NCBI GenBank assembly: GCA_003116995.1
Contig: BDSL01000009.1
Location: 434,001 to 498,000, forward strand
Direction of reading: 5' to 3'
Length of the DNA stretch: 64,000 nucleotides
Source of the DNA: Yamagishiella unicocca
Taxonomy: Eukaryota; Chlorophyta; Chlorophyceae; Chlamydomonadales; Volvocaceae
The translations under genes were made by a program, and so were the position numbers. The notes under the pieces are model-generated. The model worked only from the letters and a program-made list of their open reading frames with translations, was not told the origin of the DNA and searched no databases. How positions within the stretch are numbered: position 1 is the first letter of the stretch; each line of letters opens with the position of its first letter. Shown piece after piece: positions 47,309 through 58,845 of the stretch.

Positions 47309-48508
47309 CGTCCCTTCCTTCCACACGCGACCTAATCCTCCCAGCACACTAAGGGACTGGTCTGAAACGTTAAAATTATATGAGGCAATCACCAGATACT
47401 AATTCAGGCTCAACGGAGACATTCCTGCCGTGAAGACGCTAGGGCCACGAGTTGTGGCCGGGCCACGCATACCAATAATTCGTTTCGGGTAAAATCAGAA
47501 GTGTAGGGGCAAGCATATAAGGAATTGCATATTGAGTTTTAAACAGTAAGAAATCGGTGTCGGAGAATAAAGGCAAATGGGCCAGATATCGGGCAGATAC
47601 AATTGGCATGTACGGCAAAGAATCAGGCTTTCTTCCAGCACCTTAACCACTTTGCGCATCGGCTAACGCCGACATGACTCGCCGACGGCCACGTCGACAC
47701 AGTATGCTATGAACTCGGTGAGGGCCGCCTGCGACCGTGTAAGCTTGTAGCCTTCGGGGCACATCTGGTTTACGTCATGAAAGTGACCCAAACTACGAAG
47801 CCTGGTGTATTAAGCTGGAAGCCTACTACCTTGTGCGCAAGTCGTTCGCTGTCGCCGTCAATGTTTGTTTTTAATGAAGTCGTCGCCAAACGTTGCCTCA
47901 TCGTTGTAGTCGATGGGCGGCGTCCACGCCATTGTTGCCGGGTGTGGCTGCAAACGTTTCCATCCGAATGCGGTCCATGGTGCCAAACAGCTCGACTGTT
48001 GTGCTGGGTCCCCAGAACCGTTGCTGACGTACGTAACCTCCTCCCAGCATTAGCTGGCGGGGGATCTGGCTTGAACACCTGCATCCGGTACTGGTGGGAC
48101 ATGGGGAATGTTCTGACGACCCGAAATGCGTTCCGGGACTGAATAGTTGGGTCGTGGCGCTGCAGTGGCTGCCGTGCCGCTCGGTGTGTGTGTGAGAATG
48201 TGTGTGTGCACTGCCGCTGGCATCGCGGGTTTGGGAAGCTGGGAAGAGCGCTTTTGGCCGCTGGCCGGCGGTGAGAGTAGTACGAAGCACGGAGGTGGCG
48301 CGCTTCAGCCGGCGGGTTCACGATTGCGGCACCTTAACCCTTTTCTCTGGTTGCACCATCCAAGCGCGAGTGAGTGGTGACGACTGCATTAATTTGGATT
48401 GCAATTGGGAGGGCGGTACCCTCGCTTGCCATACCGCAGCGAACTCAAAGTAATGTCTTAATACTTGTCATAAAATGCAGCCGCACCGCACCAACGGCAA
48501 TCACCAAG
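47309..48508. other. Upstream region of pseudo-response regulator
   Basis: No gene recognised. The first several hundred bases past the start codon are AT-rich, as expected of a promoter. A (GT)n-like run lies near 48186-48212. Confidence 0.4.
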
Positions 48509-48712
48509 ACACTGGTCAACAGTCCAGAGGCAAAAACAGCAGCGGCCAGCACCCCAAGGGGAAATAGGCTCCCTTACCAGGAGCCGAGCACCAACAAACC
48601 TAGCAGACCCACAACCGTTAAACCAGTGAAGCGCCGCCACGATACAACCAGACCAACTCCTCGCCTCTCATCAAATGAAACACAAGCCCCGAGCAGGGCA
48701 CGTCTACCCACG
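48509..48712 (+). repeat. Degenerate repeat relic, copy 2
   Basis: Aligns with 41415-41620 in opposite orientation; see that entry for the shared blocks. The open frame here runs on for some 125 codons before stopping at 48748 but matches nothing I recognise. Confidence 0.6.
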
Positions 48713-48842
48713 AACGCAAAAAACAAGAAGCAATGGGAAAACCCGTAATCTCCTTCAGCGCCAAGGGCGGCCCACCTCCCGACCGCCGCCCAGGCGCGCA
48801 GCCAGCATGGACGCCACCTCTCCCAACCGCAGGCAGAGCAGG

Positions 48843-48912
48843 CAGGTGCCCCCTGACAGCCCAGTGGCAGCACCAGGTGGGTGCCCCCTGACAGCCCAGT
48901 GGCAGCACCAGG
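48843..48912 (+). repeat. 35-bp direct repeat, 2 copies
   Basis: GGTGCCCCCTGACAGCCCAG plus TGGCAGCACCAGG occurs twice with a 35-base period and no mismatch. It lies downstream of the helicase stop codon and next to the repeat relic. Confidence 0.9.
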
Positions 48913-49187
48913 GCCGCGGATTGCCTCCACGGGGCCCGCACCTCTGCGAGCATGGCCTCCATCGCTTCCACACAGTCTCGCCATCGAATAAAAGCCAAGA
49001 GCGGCTTTGCTGCTCGAGATCGGGGGCACAGAACCCGCTCGACGAGCCCCCGCGCCAGCCTGCTGGCACCGACAACTGCGCAGCCGCATCGGACCCGACT
49101 ATTGCAACTGCGCAGCTGCATCGGACCCGACTGCCGTGCTATTGTCCGAGAGTCCGACTTCCCCCCTCTACCGAAAAGCCTGTTTGC
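48913..49187. other. 3' flank of nuclease-helicase gene
   Basis: Contains another short duplication, CGGACCCGACT preceded by CGCAGC(C/T)GCAT, at about 49080-49130. No TGTAA signal was assigned on the minus strand. Confidence 0.4.
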
Positions 49188-52100
49188 TCAAACAGCGGCT
49201 TCAAAGACGTCGCATCGGTAGGTCGTCAAAGCTGTGTCGCTGGGACCCAGTGCAACAGCCTCAGCTCCGCGCAGCTCCGCACTGCGCACAGGAAGCTTCA
49301 ACTTACCCTCCAGCTGCTGCTGCAGTTTGCTCGCCAGCTGCACCTGCGCATCGCCCAGGAACTGCCCTCTCGTCTCACACAGGGTGCGTAGCTGGCGCCA
49401 GGGCATGAGCCCAGCGTAATGACTGTGCGACGGAGGAAGGTATGTCAGGAACGCACGGCTGGCGATAACGATAAGACGCCGCCGAGCGCGGCTGAATGCC
49501 ACGTTCGCGCGGCTGAGAGAGGCGTAGAACTCTGACGAGCGCTCCAGAGCCGCCGTGTTGGAGACCGTTGCGGAGAAGATGATGGTATCGGCCTCACCGC
49601 CCTGCAGCATACGGAACCACACAGGAAAGGAAGAGCCAGAGGCTGCAGGCGCCAGCTAGGACACAAAAAGACAGGAAACAGGCCTATAGCTGCAGCAGAC
49701 ACCGTGCAATGCCGGCCATGCAATGACGCCCCAGTCTCATCCTCCCCATCCAGTGGAACAATGCCGGGCAGGTCCCGCCCGCACACCGGCCGCCTGCCCT
49801 ACCTGCATCGTCTCCACCGTCTCCACCCGGCTGCCCCAACCGTGCTCCTCCACAAGCGCCTTCAGGGCCCACCGCTGCGCCCGGTGCGGCGTGATAATGG
49901 CCACGTCACCGCCACTGCCACCGCCACCGCCACTGCCACTGCCACCGCCAGCGATGGCCCCCTCGTTGCTGCTGCCGCTCCTGGGCGTATGTGACCCGCC
50001 ACTGCACGAGGCCGACTGCGCGTTGCTTTCCCGCTGCGTTGACTGCGGCCTGGCCTCCAAGATTGATTGCACCAGCAGCAGCTCGAGCAGATTGGACCTG
50101 CAAGAGCCTTCTTCGTTGTGGACCACCAGGAGCAGCCCCTCACTGCTGCCCACCCACAGATGGCGCCACAACTGCGCTGCGCCGGCGGCCCCCGCCGAAT
50201 CGCCGCCGCTGCTGACAGCACCGCCCGGCGGTGCCGCTGCCGACGCCGAACGATAAGGTGCCGCCGCAGCGCCGGTGGTCGCCACTGGTGGGGTTCTCAG
50301 GGAGCTGCGGCATGTGGCGGAGTTGGTGAAGGTCGCTGATGCTGATGCCGGGGAGGGCCGCGGCAGCGCTGGCCTGCCCTGCAGTCGAATGCCGTCCTGA
50401 AGGTACAGCGGACGGATTAGCTCCACGACAGCGGCAGGCAGGCGATGTGTGTAGCTCAGCGAGCAGACGGCTACAGGCGGAGGGGCTCCACCCGTGCAGC
50501 CTGCCAGGGATGCCTGATGCTGCTCGCGCCGGGGCTCCACTGCCGCCAGCAGCCGCATGTAATGGTACGCGCTCACGTGTGGACGATGCCGTACCAGGTT
50601 GGGCCGCAGCTCCTCCTCGAAGTTGTGGTGGAGGATGGTGCTCAGCTGCCGGTGGTCGCCAGCCACCAGCAGCGACCCACGGGCCACCAAGAGGCTGCCG
50701 AGCGCCATCAGCTGCGGCGCGAAGACCATGGACGCCTCGTCCACCACCAGCGCGCCGGCGAAGGCTCCCTCGCCGCTGCACTCCATCAGCTGTTTACCCT
50801 GCGGGGATGCGTTCCGCGCCATGTTGCTCCGCATGTCCTTGGCCGCCTTCACCAGTTGGCGCAGCGTGCCGCCTGCCAGGTACCACACGCCACACTTCCT
50901 GTGGGAGCAAACAAGCCGGGGCAGGATTGGCTGGTTGGCGGCGGAACTGGGGCGCTGCAAGCTATGGATGGGGCTCCAGGGCCGGGACGAGTGGCGGAGG
51001 GTGACTCAACGCTGAGCAGATGGATCCAGACACGGATTGACCCAAATATAGGTGGATTGAGATACAGATGGATCCAGACACAGATGTGTCACCCGGTGCT
51101 GGCGCAGGCCCCGCATCGATGCCTTCATCCGCGGCAAGGGAAGGGCGCCACCAAGCAAAGCCCCCCCAACTGCGGGCACGCGTACCCGAAGACCAATACT
51201 CACCATGTTCTAGGCATAGATTCCATCACTCCTCGCTCCGCGAGACGCGGGTTTTGCTTGTCCCGCATCCCCTTGACCCGCACAAGCTGTACCCGCGCCT
51301 GCAAGCCCTCCCCTGCCTCGTCCAGCACTCCCTCGCTGAGCCGCTGCGCGATGCGCTCCATCATCGTGTCGATGGCGGTGTGGGTGGGGCCGCTCAGCAG
51401 CACGATCCCGCCCTGGTTTGCCCCACCCATGGGTCCGCCATGCAGCAGCCGCACCGCCAGCCAGCCCAGCACCGCCCGCGCCACCGTCTCCGTCTTGCCG
51501 GTACCTGGCGGCCCTTGCAGCAGCACTCTGGAGCCGCTGCTTGGGTGCGCCATGAAGGCCCCCACGCAGGACGTCTGGTCCCCGTGCAACCTCGGGGAAA
51601 AGGTTGACACACACTCTACCAGTCTGGAAACGCATTGCTCATCAGCGCCGCTGCCGCCGCCACCGCTGCCGGCTGCACCTGGCCCAGCTCCACCACCGCA
51701 CCCCAGCCACCGGTCCGGGCTGCTGCTGAGGTTGTGCGCCAGGGGGCTGGTACCTTCGCTGGTACCCCCGCTGGTACCTTCGCCTGCGCCTGCGCCTGCA
51801 TCGTTCCTTGCCTCTGCAGGCGGTGTGGTCGGTTCCACCTCCGCAACCACCATGGTCCCCTTCATCGCGTCTGCTCCCACCTCGCCAGGAGCCGGCAGCC
51901 TCAGGCGCTCCGCCAGATAGGCGCTGCTGGTGCCGTAATCCTGGAGGCACTGAATCACGCTGCTTGCAACCCAGGCCGCGATGTTGGGCGCTGCGTCGAG
52001 AACCACAAATGCAGGCGCCGCGGAGTTCGACCCGGACACTTCCACCTGCCGCCCCTGCTGCTGCTGCTGCTGCTGCTGCTGGGGTGCAAAGCTCCAAGGC

Positions 52101-55100
52101 GGCAGCTCATCCGGCGCGCCCAGCAGGAACAAATCGCGTTGGGCGGGATACGTGATGGGGTCGCTGCAGCACTCCACCCACAAGCCGCCGCCGACACCAG
52201 CCCCCTCCTCCAGGTCACCACCTGACGCGCTCGAGGCGCCCTGCGCCACGACGCCAAAGCCGTAGCGCTGCGCTGTTTGCTCAGGGTCCTGATAGACCCA
52301 CGGGTCCGCCACTGCCGTCACCACCACGCTGTCCCTCTCCTTGAGCCCCGTCACCTCGCACAGCTCCGCCCAGCCGGCACACCCCTCGGGATACACCACT
52401 CGTCCCCTCAGCGACATGCCGTTCCTGCCGACCCCCAGTTGGTCCAGCACGACCGTGCCGCGGCGGTCGTCCGAAGCTCGAGCTGCTGGCGGCTGGCGAC
52501 CGAGCCCCTGCCAAAACTGCCGCAGCTCCATGCCGCGGTTCATCATCACCGCATCCAGCGCTGCCTTGGCCAACTCAGTCGCAAACTGCACCGGAGGAAG
52601 ACGAGGGCCACCACCTAGGCCAGAGGTGCTGAGACGAAAGCCGCGCAGCGAGTGGCCAAGGCACATCCGCAGCGGTTTCTTGGCCTCGGTGATTGCTACG
52701 CTGCAGCCGCGCGGCAGCCGCACCAGGCGCTCCTCCAGCCACCGCACCGCACGCGCTTGCGCCACCAGCAACGACTTCAGCTGGGCTGCCCCGCGCTGAA
52801 TGCAGTCCTGGTGCCCCCCCTGCTGTGCCTGCTGCTGCGGTTGCCCGCCCTGCCCCTGCTGTGGCTGCAGCGGCTGCTGGAGGCCGCTCCACACTGCCCG
52901 GAAGAAGCTAGGCGGAATAGGCGCGCCGGCAAGATCAGGGCGCAGCTGCACCATTCGCAGCTCGCTCTGTGGAGGATTGGCTCCCGCATCCCGCGCTGCT
53001 TGCGGCTGCCGGCACCGCCGTGGCTGCAGCTCCTGCTGAGCCAATGTCCTGAGTTGCAGCTGCTGATCCGCAAGCTGAGGTATGCGTAGCCGCTGCAGGT
53101 CCAGCTCCTGGATGCAGTCCAGGCAGCCCCCCGCAGAGCACAGGGCCCAGAGGTCCTCATCGCTTCCGGCAGCCCCACTGCCCCCGCCCGCAGCTGCCGT
53201 TGCAGCTCGCCACTCGAAGGTGCCGTCGCCGCCCCACGCTGTACTGCATGCCGCCAGGCGCCCCGCTCCATGCCAAACCGAGACGTAGCGGCGCAGCTCT
53301 TCCTCCAGCACACTGACCATCTGCTGCTCTCCCGCATCGGCCCGCAGACCCAGCAGGTGAGGAAGCCAGGACAGCCCGCCTCCGCCGTCGCCGCGGCCGC
53401 GCATCCCGCCGCCTCCACTGCTGCTGCTGGAGCCGCCAGCATTGCCGCCGTCACTGCTGCCGCTTTGAGTGTCGGCGGCCGCACAGCTCGCGATGGAATC
53501 CAGCGCGTCACAGCGGCGGATGAGATCCCGCAGCTCCTTGTTGGAGTGGACGTAGAAGTGCAGCGGGGCTAGCTGCCCGGAGCGCCGCTGCAGAGCACCG
53601 CACAGCTGGTCGGAGAAGTCCAACAACAGCCGGCACTCCAGCTCATCCAGCTGCTGGGCGTTGGTGATGCCACCCTCGCCGTCAAGCATCGCGCCCTCCA
53701 GCAGCAACACCACGTCGCAGCCATCCTGGGCCGCCTGGGGTGGCGGGGCGCTGCAATCACCGCCGCCGGCGCCGCCGCTGTCCCCCGTAGGAGCCGCCGC
53801 CACATGCGCCGCCAGCCCTACTACCCGGCGGAGCACCGCATCCACCGCCACTGAGAGGAACACGCGCACCAGGGGCTGACAGGGAAACCCGTGTACCGGG
53901 GGCGTGAATACCTGGCCGGGCAGGCAGCTGGGCGGAGCGCCTGGCAGCAGCAGAAAGTCCGGACGTCGCTGCTGGGGCTGCTGCTCCTGCCGCCTGGCTG
54001 CTGCTCCGCCCCGCTGCCCAAGCCGGCGCTGCGCTCGCACACTGGCGGTCAGGGCGAGCTGATGCAGATCTGCTGGCGGAATGCAGGTAGCGACCGCTAT
54101 GTCTTCGAGGCTGCCGGCGCCCTCAAATGCCTCGGTGCTGCGAGCGTGTGCTGCTTGTGCGGGGCCGCACCGTCTCGCTGCTGGCTGCTGCAACAGAGCC
54201 GCCAGGTCTTCAATGTCGCTCACACCCGCCGCGCCCAGCCTCTGCGCCTGGGCGACGGTGCAGCCGGACAGCTGCACTGCGCCGCCCTGCGCTGCGTCCA
54301 CCCAGCACTCGGCGGCGCGACCGCAAGAACCGCAGTGGCTGTCCAGCTCGTACGGCACTCGCGACAGAGGAATGTGGGGATCGAGGGCTGTGGAGATGCG
54401 GCCGCCGGGTCGCAGCATGGCCTCCAGCTGGCGCGTCATGCTGTCCACCTGTGCCGATGTGCAAGCGTACGACAGGACCGTTTTTTGAGCTCAAGGAATC
54501 TAGCGGTGTTGCGGGAAAGTGGGACGGTGCGATGGGGCTAAAAACGTATGTTTTGAGGACGAACTGGAATGCAAAGATTGAGTTACGTTACTGCTACCCG
54601 AAGCTCGTCACCGCCAATGCCCGCCCAGGCATACACGAATTGCGCCTGTGCACCACATCTTCGTGACAACGGCATCCACTAAACAAGCTTGGGTGCTTCG
54701 GACAGAACCCCGCAATCCCTTCCAGTGTTAGGCTGCCTGTTCCTGCTCGTCGCCTCACCTCTTCCGCCGGGAGGGCATCCGCCGTCACCACATCACGAGG
54801 AGTCCCTGGCGCCAAGGTGCGGAGGACACACTCCACCTGGAGCGCTCCACTGACCGGCATGGATCCCGACACAGGCCAGAAGCGGTTGCCAATTCGCACC
54901 CCCCCTGCCAGCAAACGGAGCAGGATCATGCGATAAAGAACCAGCTGCACGATGAACTTGGTCTGCCGCTCGGTGCTGGCCTTGCACTCCACAATTCGCA
55001 GCACCGGCCTGCTGTCGCGCCACAGCAGCAGGATGAAGTCTGCGCGGCCTCTAAGCCTTGCGACGCTGTCCGCCGTGGGCAGTCCGTCGAGGGCCACCTC

Positions 55101-55430
55101 GGAGGCCCAGCGACCATGCGGGTGGCTGTGCATGGAAGCCTGCGCCAGCAGCTGCAAGAACGGCTCCCAGGGGGTCGAGCCATTTTTTGCGCCCAGAACG
55201 TTGCAGCCCATGCGCCGGCGCAACTCCTTCGCGACGTCGTCCTCGAGCTGGCGACCTGAAGCGGCCAGCGCCGCATCGATCGCTGTGCTGCGAGTGGGGT
55301 CCGCACTAGTGGCGACGCCGTCACTTCGGAGATTGCCAGGAGCAACGGACAACCTTAAGTAGCGCCCACATTGCCGCAATCCCACGAACGACGCGATGTC
55401 TGTCACCGAGAAAGAAACGGGCTGACCCAA
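49188..55430 (-). CDS. Fe-S RecB-family nuclease / SF1 helicase, TM0106-like, 4 exons
   Basis: Predicted DNA (or RNA) nuclease-helicase of 1,808 residues. Exons 55430-54759, 54448-51204, 50898-49803 and 49601-49188 join in phase. The N-terminal RecB/Cas4-type core has RADFILLLW, VECKAS (E-x-K) and QLVLYRM (QxxxY). Cys21 plus CGSCGRAAEC (Cys263, 266, 272) gives the C-n-CxxCx5C pattern of Dna2/AddB/Cas4 iron-sulfur nucleases. A TM0106-like middle follows: a helix-hairpin-helix-like segment (VAQAQRLGAAGVSDIEDL) and a region in the RNase H-like position (VRVFLSVAVDAV, then HFYVHSNKELRDLIRR). The SF1B helicase motifs are VLLQGPPGTGKTET (I), VVDEAS (II), LLVAGDHRQLS (III), LSYTHRLPAAVVELI (IV), VETMQGGEADTIIFS (V) and LSRANVAFSRARRRLIV (VI). 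Bacterial proteins of this type run about 1,100-1,200 residues; the excess is Gly/Gln/Ala insertions. Cellular role unknown; no targeting signal is obvious. Confidence 0.85.
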
Positions 55431-57184
55431 GGCCCCTGCGTGCGCGAGTATAGGCGTCTGCGTTTAGGGTTTTATCCAAAGCGGTCGCTCGAGACAATTG
55501 CCGTCTCACCTGCTTGCGCCGGTCGTGCAGATGTCCTCGGTTGAGGTGCGGCCATCGGTCTCACAGCCTATCAGGGCCTATCCAGTCCCCTCTGCAGGGG
55601 CTTTCGAATGGAATCGTGTCACGAGCGAGCTACCAGCGACTCCTAAAGTAGCTTACGTCGATGTTGCTGGGAGCGCTACTTCAACGAAAATCACAGGCGT
55701 GAATACAGAAACAATAGTGCGATGCTTTCGGGTACGGCTATGAGGCGCCTGCGGCGCATGAGGACGGCTGGGAAACGGATCACGGGTGGACCACCTGGGA
55801 CCACGGGTCGATGAGGACCAGCATCCGTGCTGTCAATGGAAGGATGGCGACTCACGCATTTCCTTTGATTGTTTAAGCCCGATTCATAGGCCTCCTGGCT
55901 CGTTTGGACCGTACGAGGCAATATAAGCAATTATTGTTAGTCAATCCGACCGGCGAGAACCGGTCGCACTAACAGGTGGCTTGTGCGCATCAAATCACTC
56001 TATGCTCCTTTTCAAGAAACTCTATTTCCATAGTACCCTGTCGTAGTAAACAGCAGGTTCGCTTCGGCCTCAGAGCCTAGCAGACGGAAGAAGACATTTG
56101 CTGAGCCAATGCGTACGTGCTTATGCGTTTTTGATAAAATGGAGTGGTTTTGAGCGTGCAGGCCCAGCTGCCAAACTAAGCTCCAAAACAGGATCTAACG
56201 ATCGAATTGCACTCACCTCTCCGCCCTCGTCCCCGCTAAGAAACGTTCCCGGTTAAGTCGCACGAACGGGCTATGCACAGCTTACATGGGCAGACTTCAA
56301 CACAACGCGCCCGTTAAGGGGATTGTTGGCTGCGGCCTGTACTGCACGGTTCGCAGGCTGGCAGTTGGGGCCAGAGGATGCGATTGGGTGCTCCAGCCTG
56401 CTGGCTAGGGCGGATGGCCATACGGGTTTGTGCCAACGCATGATACTGCGTCGGAGGTTACAGGCGGATAGCAGATTAAGGCACACAGAGGCACGTATGC
56501 TTACTAAATGCCTTGCCACGTAGGCAAGTCAATTGTCAGCCAAGTGATCTCTCCTCAGCAGCAGCATTGCTGGAGCTGCCTGGTGGCACGAACCGCCGTC
56601 GGCCAGCTGGCCGTGCGGGTGGACGTTGGTGTGTCCCGAGGCCCGATGCGGCTGTTGTTTCCTGTGATCCTGTCCTTTGACCGTCTTTCACCATGCGAAC
56701 GGGCATCAACCATTACCGTCTGGCAATATCTGAGCCTTCCCCAAAACCAGGGGAAGCAGGAGAGAACCCTCACTTATCCCCACCACTGCTGCGGCAAAGG
56801 GTAAGGTCGCAGACGAGAGAGAATGGCTAGGACCTGGTGGTAGGCCGCGCTCATGCCCCGAGCATGTCGCCCATGGGGCTTAGCGGCCTGCTAAACCGGA
56901 AACTGAGAAACGTGCTTGCCGGGTCTTATGTTATGCGCGCATTCCCACATAGTTGTGTGGCTTTTGTACTATGTCACCGGCTGTGACTCTGGAATGTAAG
57001 GAGACAAAGCAGTTAACTGCATTAGAAGCGTTGGATCGAGCGCGGGAATCGAGCTGTCAGTCACCAAAGACTCCAAGACGACTTTCTTCCAAGATTGATA
57101 GGCTGCTCGAGCTTCTTGACCACGGATTGTGATAGCGTGATACTTACTTTAAATATAGGCAAGAGAAGCTTTAAAGGTGCAACT
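55431..57184. other. Divergent upstream region of nuclease-helicase and SPC24
   Basis: 1.75 kb without a recognisable gene. Short open frames (about 80 codons at 55498 and 98 codons at 56508) have no family resemblance or splice support. The inverted pair CCGGCGAGAACCGG occurs near 55950. Confidence 0.4.
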
Positions 57185-58103
57185 ATGGCGCGGGCAACGG
57201 AGCTCTTTGCAGAAGAGGTCCAAGTTATGAAAGTCTTGTTTCAAGACTATAACAGGCGTAATGATGTGGATGCGGTGGCTGGAGTTGAGCAGGACGTGAA
57301 TGACATTTGTGAAACGTGTTCCGCGCGAGAGGCGGACGCGCGCCACACTATTAAAGGTACAGCCTACATCTTTGCAGAGTTTTGCGCATGATAGGAACTT
57401 TAAACGTTTGCCCCGCGTAGAGCTGTCGCGGCAAGTGAACGAGCTGGACGCAGCAGCTGCGTACCCGCTTCGAGAGGGCCTGCACGCGGAACGTGTGGCA
57501 GCGCTGCAGCGACAAATTGACATCACAAACCAGCTTATTGCCGAACTGGATCAAAAGGCCAGATAAGTCGTTAGTGGTGTATTGTCGTACTTCCAAGCAG
57601 CCACGGACTTATCCTTGGCCCCTGCTCTTTTGGTTCTGCACGTCAGTAGGGCAGGAGCGCGAAGTGATTGAGGCCCAGCTACGGGCAACCACTGCAGCTG
57701 CGCAAGAGGCAGCGGCCGTAAGCAGCTCCGAGGAGGCCCTCCTTCGGTAAGCGGGCGCGAACGGTGTGATGGCTAGTTGCTCAATGCATGTGGCAAGCCG
57801 CACTCAGCTGGCAATCCAGCGTGGAGGACGAGCGCAGATGGCCAAGTGCATGAGGACACGTACACCTGACCTTGCTGTCAGGTCACGCCCGAAACTCAGT
57901 TTCATCCCATTTCCCTCGCCTTCCACAGCCACCAGCTGAGCATGTACGCGCACATCACACGTGTTACGTGGCGCCTGGACCAGCAGCAGGCGGTAGCGGG
58001 CACGGTGTCCGACAGCAAGACGGGAGACATTCGCATATTTGACTTCGACCCTGAGAGCGTCAGCCAGTTTGAGCTGGTGAATGCGCTGTGGGAGCTCCTG
58101 TGA
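57185..58103 (+). CDS. SPC24: Kinetochore protein SPC24, 4 exons
   Basis: Small subunit of the NDC80 complex, linking kinetochores to microtubules with SPC25. Exons 57185-57356, 57421-57557, 57655-57746 and 57929-58103 give 191 residues, close to human SPC24 (197). Most of the chain is a coiled coil (VELSRQVNELDAAAA, then REVIEAQLRATTAAAQE). The C-terminal globular domain reads HQLSMYAHITRVTWRLDQQ, GDIRIFDFDPESVSQFEL and NALWELL, matching the family pattern LYxHxTRIxWD...LWxL. The call depends mainly on this C-terminus and on size. Intron 2 is odd: no GT donor can avoid the in-frame TAA at 57564, and the phase-consistent model needs a GC donor at 57558. An upstream in-frame ATG (57095) exists but lacks family support. 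Confidence 0.72.
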
Positions 58104-58845
58104 CGAGCTATCAACAACCGTCGGGAGCTGCAGCCTTGACACATGGGACTTAGATGCGACGATACGGCAATACAGGGATGCTTGCCTTCTACCAGTGCTG
58201 GACGGACACTCGCTTGATGTAAATCAAGGGAGTCTGGGAATGCTGGGTGGGACTCGGTTGGCAAATTGAGCAGAAGGCTTATATGGCCTACCGGTATCGT
58301 TTTATGCGGTTGCGGCTAGTATGTTTGGCAGATGGAAGCCGCAAAGATTTGTCGCCATGACTGCGTACATTACATGATGGGGAAATCCATGCGGTGGCAC
58401 CAACGATTGGGTACTTGCTTTGTACGGCAAACCCAATGCAGACCAATGTGCAAACGACTGACAGCATCCCATCCCCAGAAAGCAATGGGTCTGCAATGTG
58501 CCAATGTTGTGCCAAGCTACAGGGCTTCGACAAAACAAACGTACAAGCACATGATGTACACACCTCCGTTACAACCGTTACAACAACCTCCACGTAGGAC
58601 CACATGTAAGGGGTTGTGTCGAAACCGCTTTCTGCACAGAAGACTATGCAGCACTGTGAACGGTCGACACACACGGCAAGGCTGCTCCGCGAACACCACA
58701 GCCGAGGCACCTGATTCACCGCGCACATGCAGCCGCCACTCGGCCGTGCTGTACGATCGCCATCCCGTCCGGTTACCGTAAGCCTCGGCTACGCTGACAG
58801 GGTTCGCACGCGGCGAGTGCCACATTACTTGCGCTCAAGACGTTT
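58104..58845. other. 3' intergenic between convergent SPC24 and MurE-like genes
   Basis: No gene. TGTAA occurs on the plus strand at about 58605 (for SPC24), and TTACA on the plus strand near 58567-58580 gives TGTAA on the minus strand for the MurE-like gene. The two transcripts probably overlap or abut here. Confidence 0.45.
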
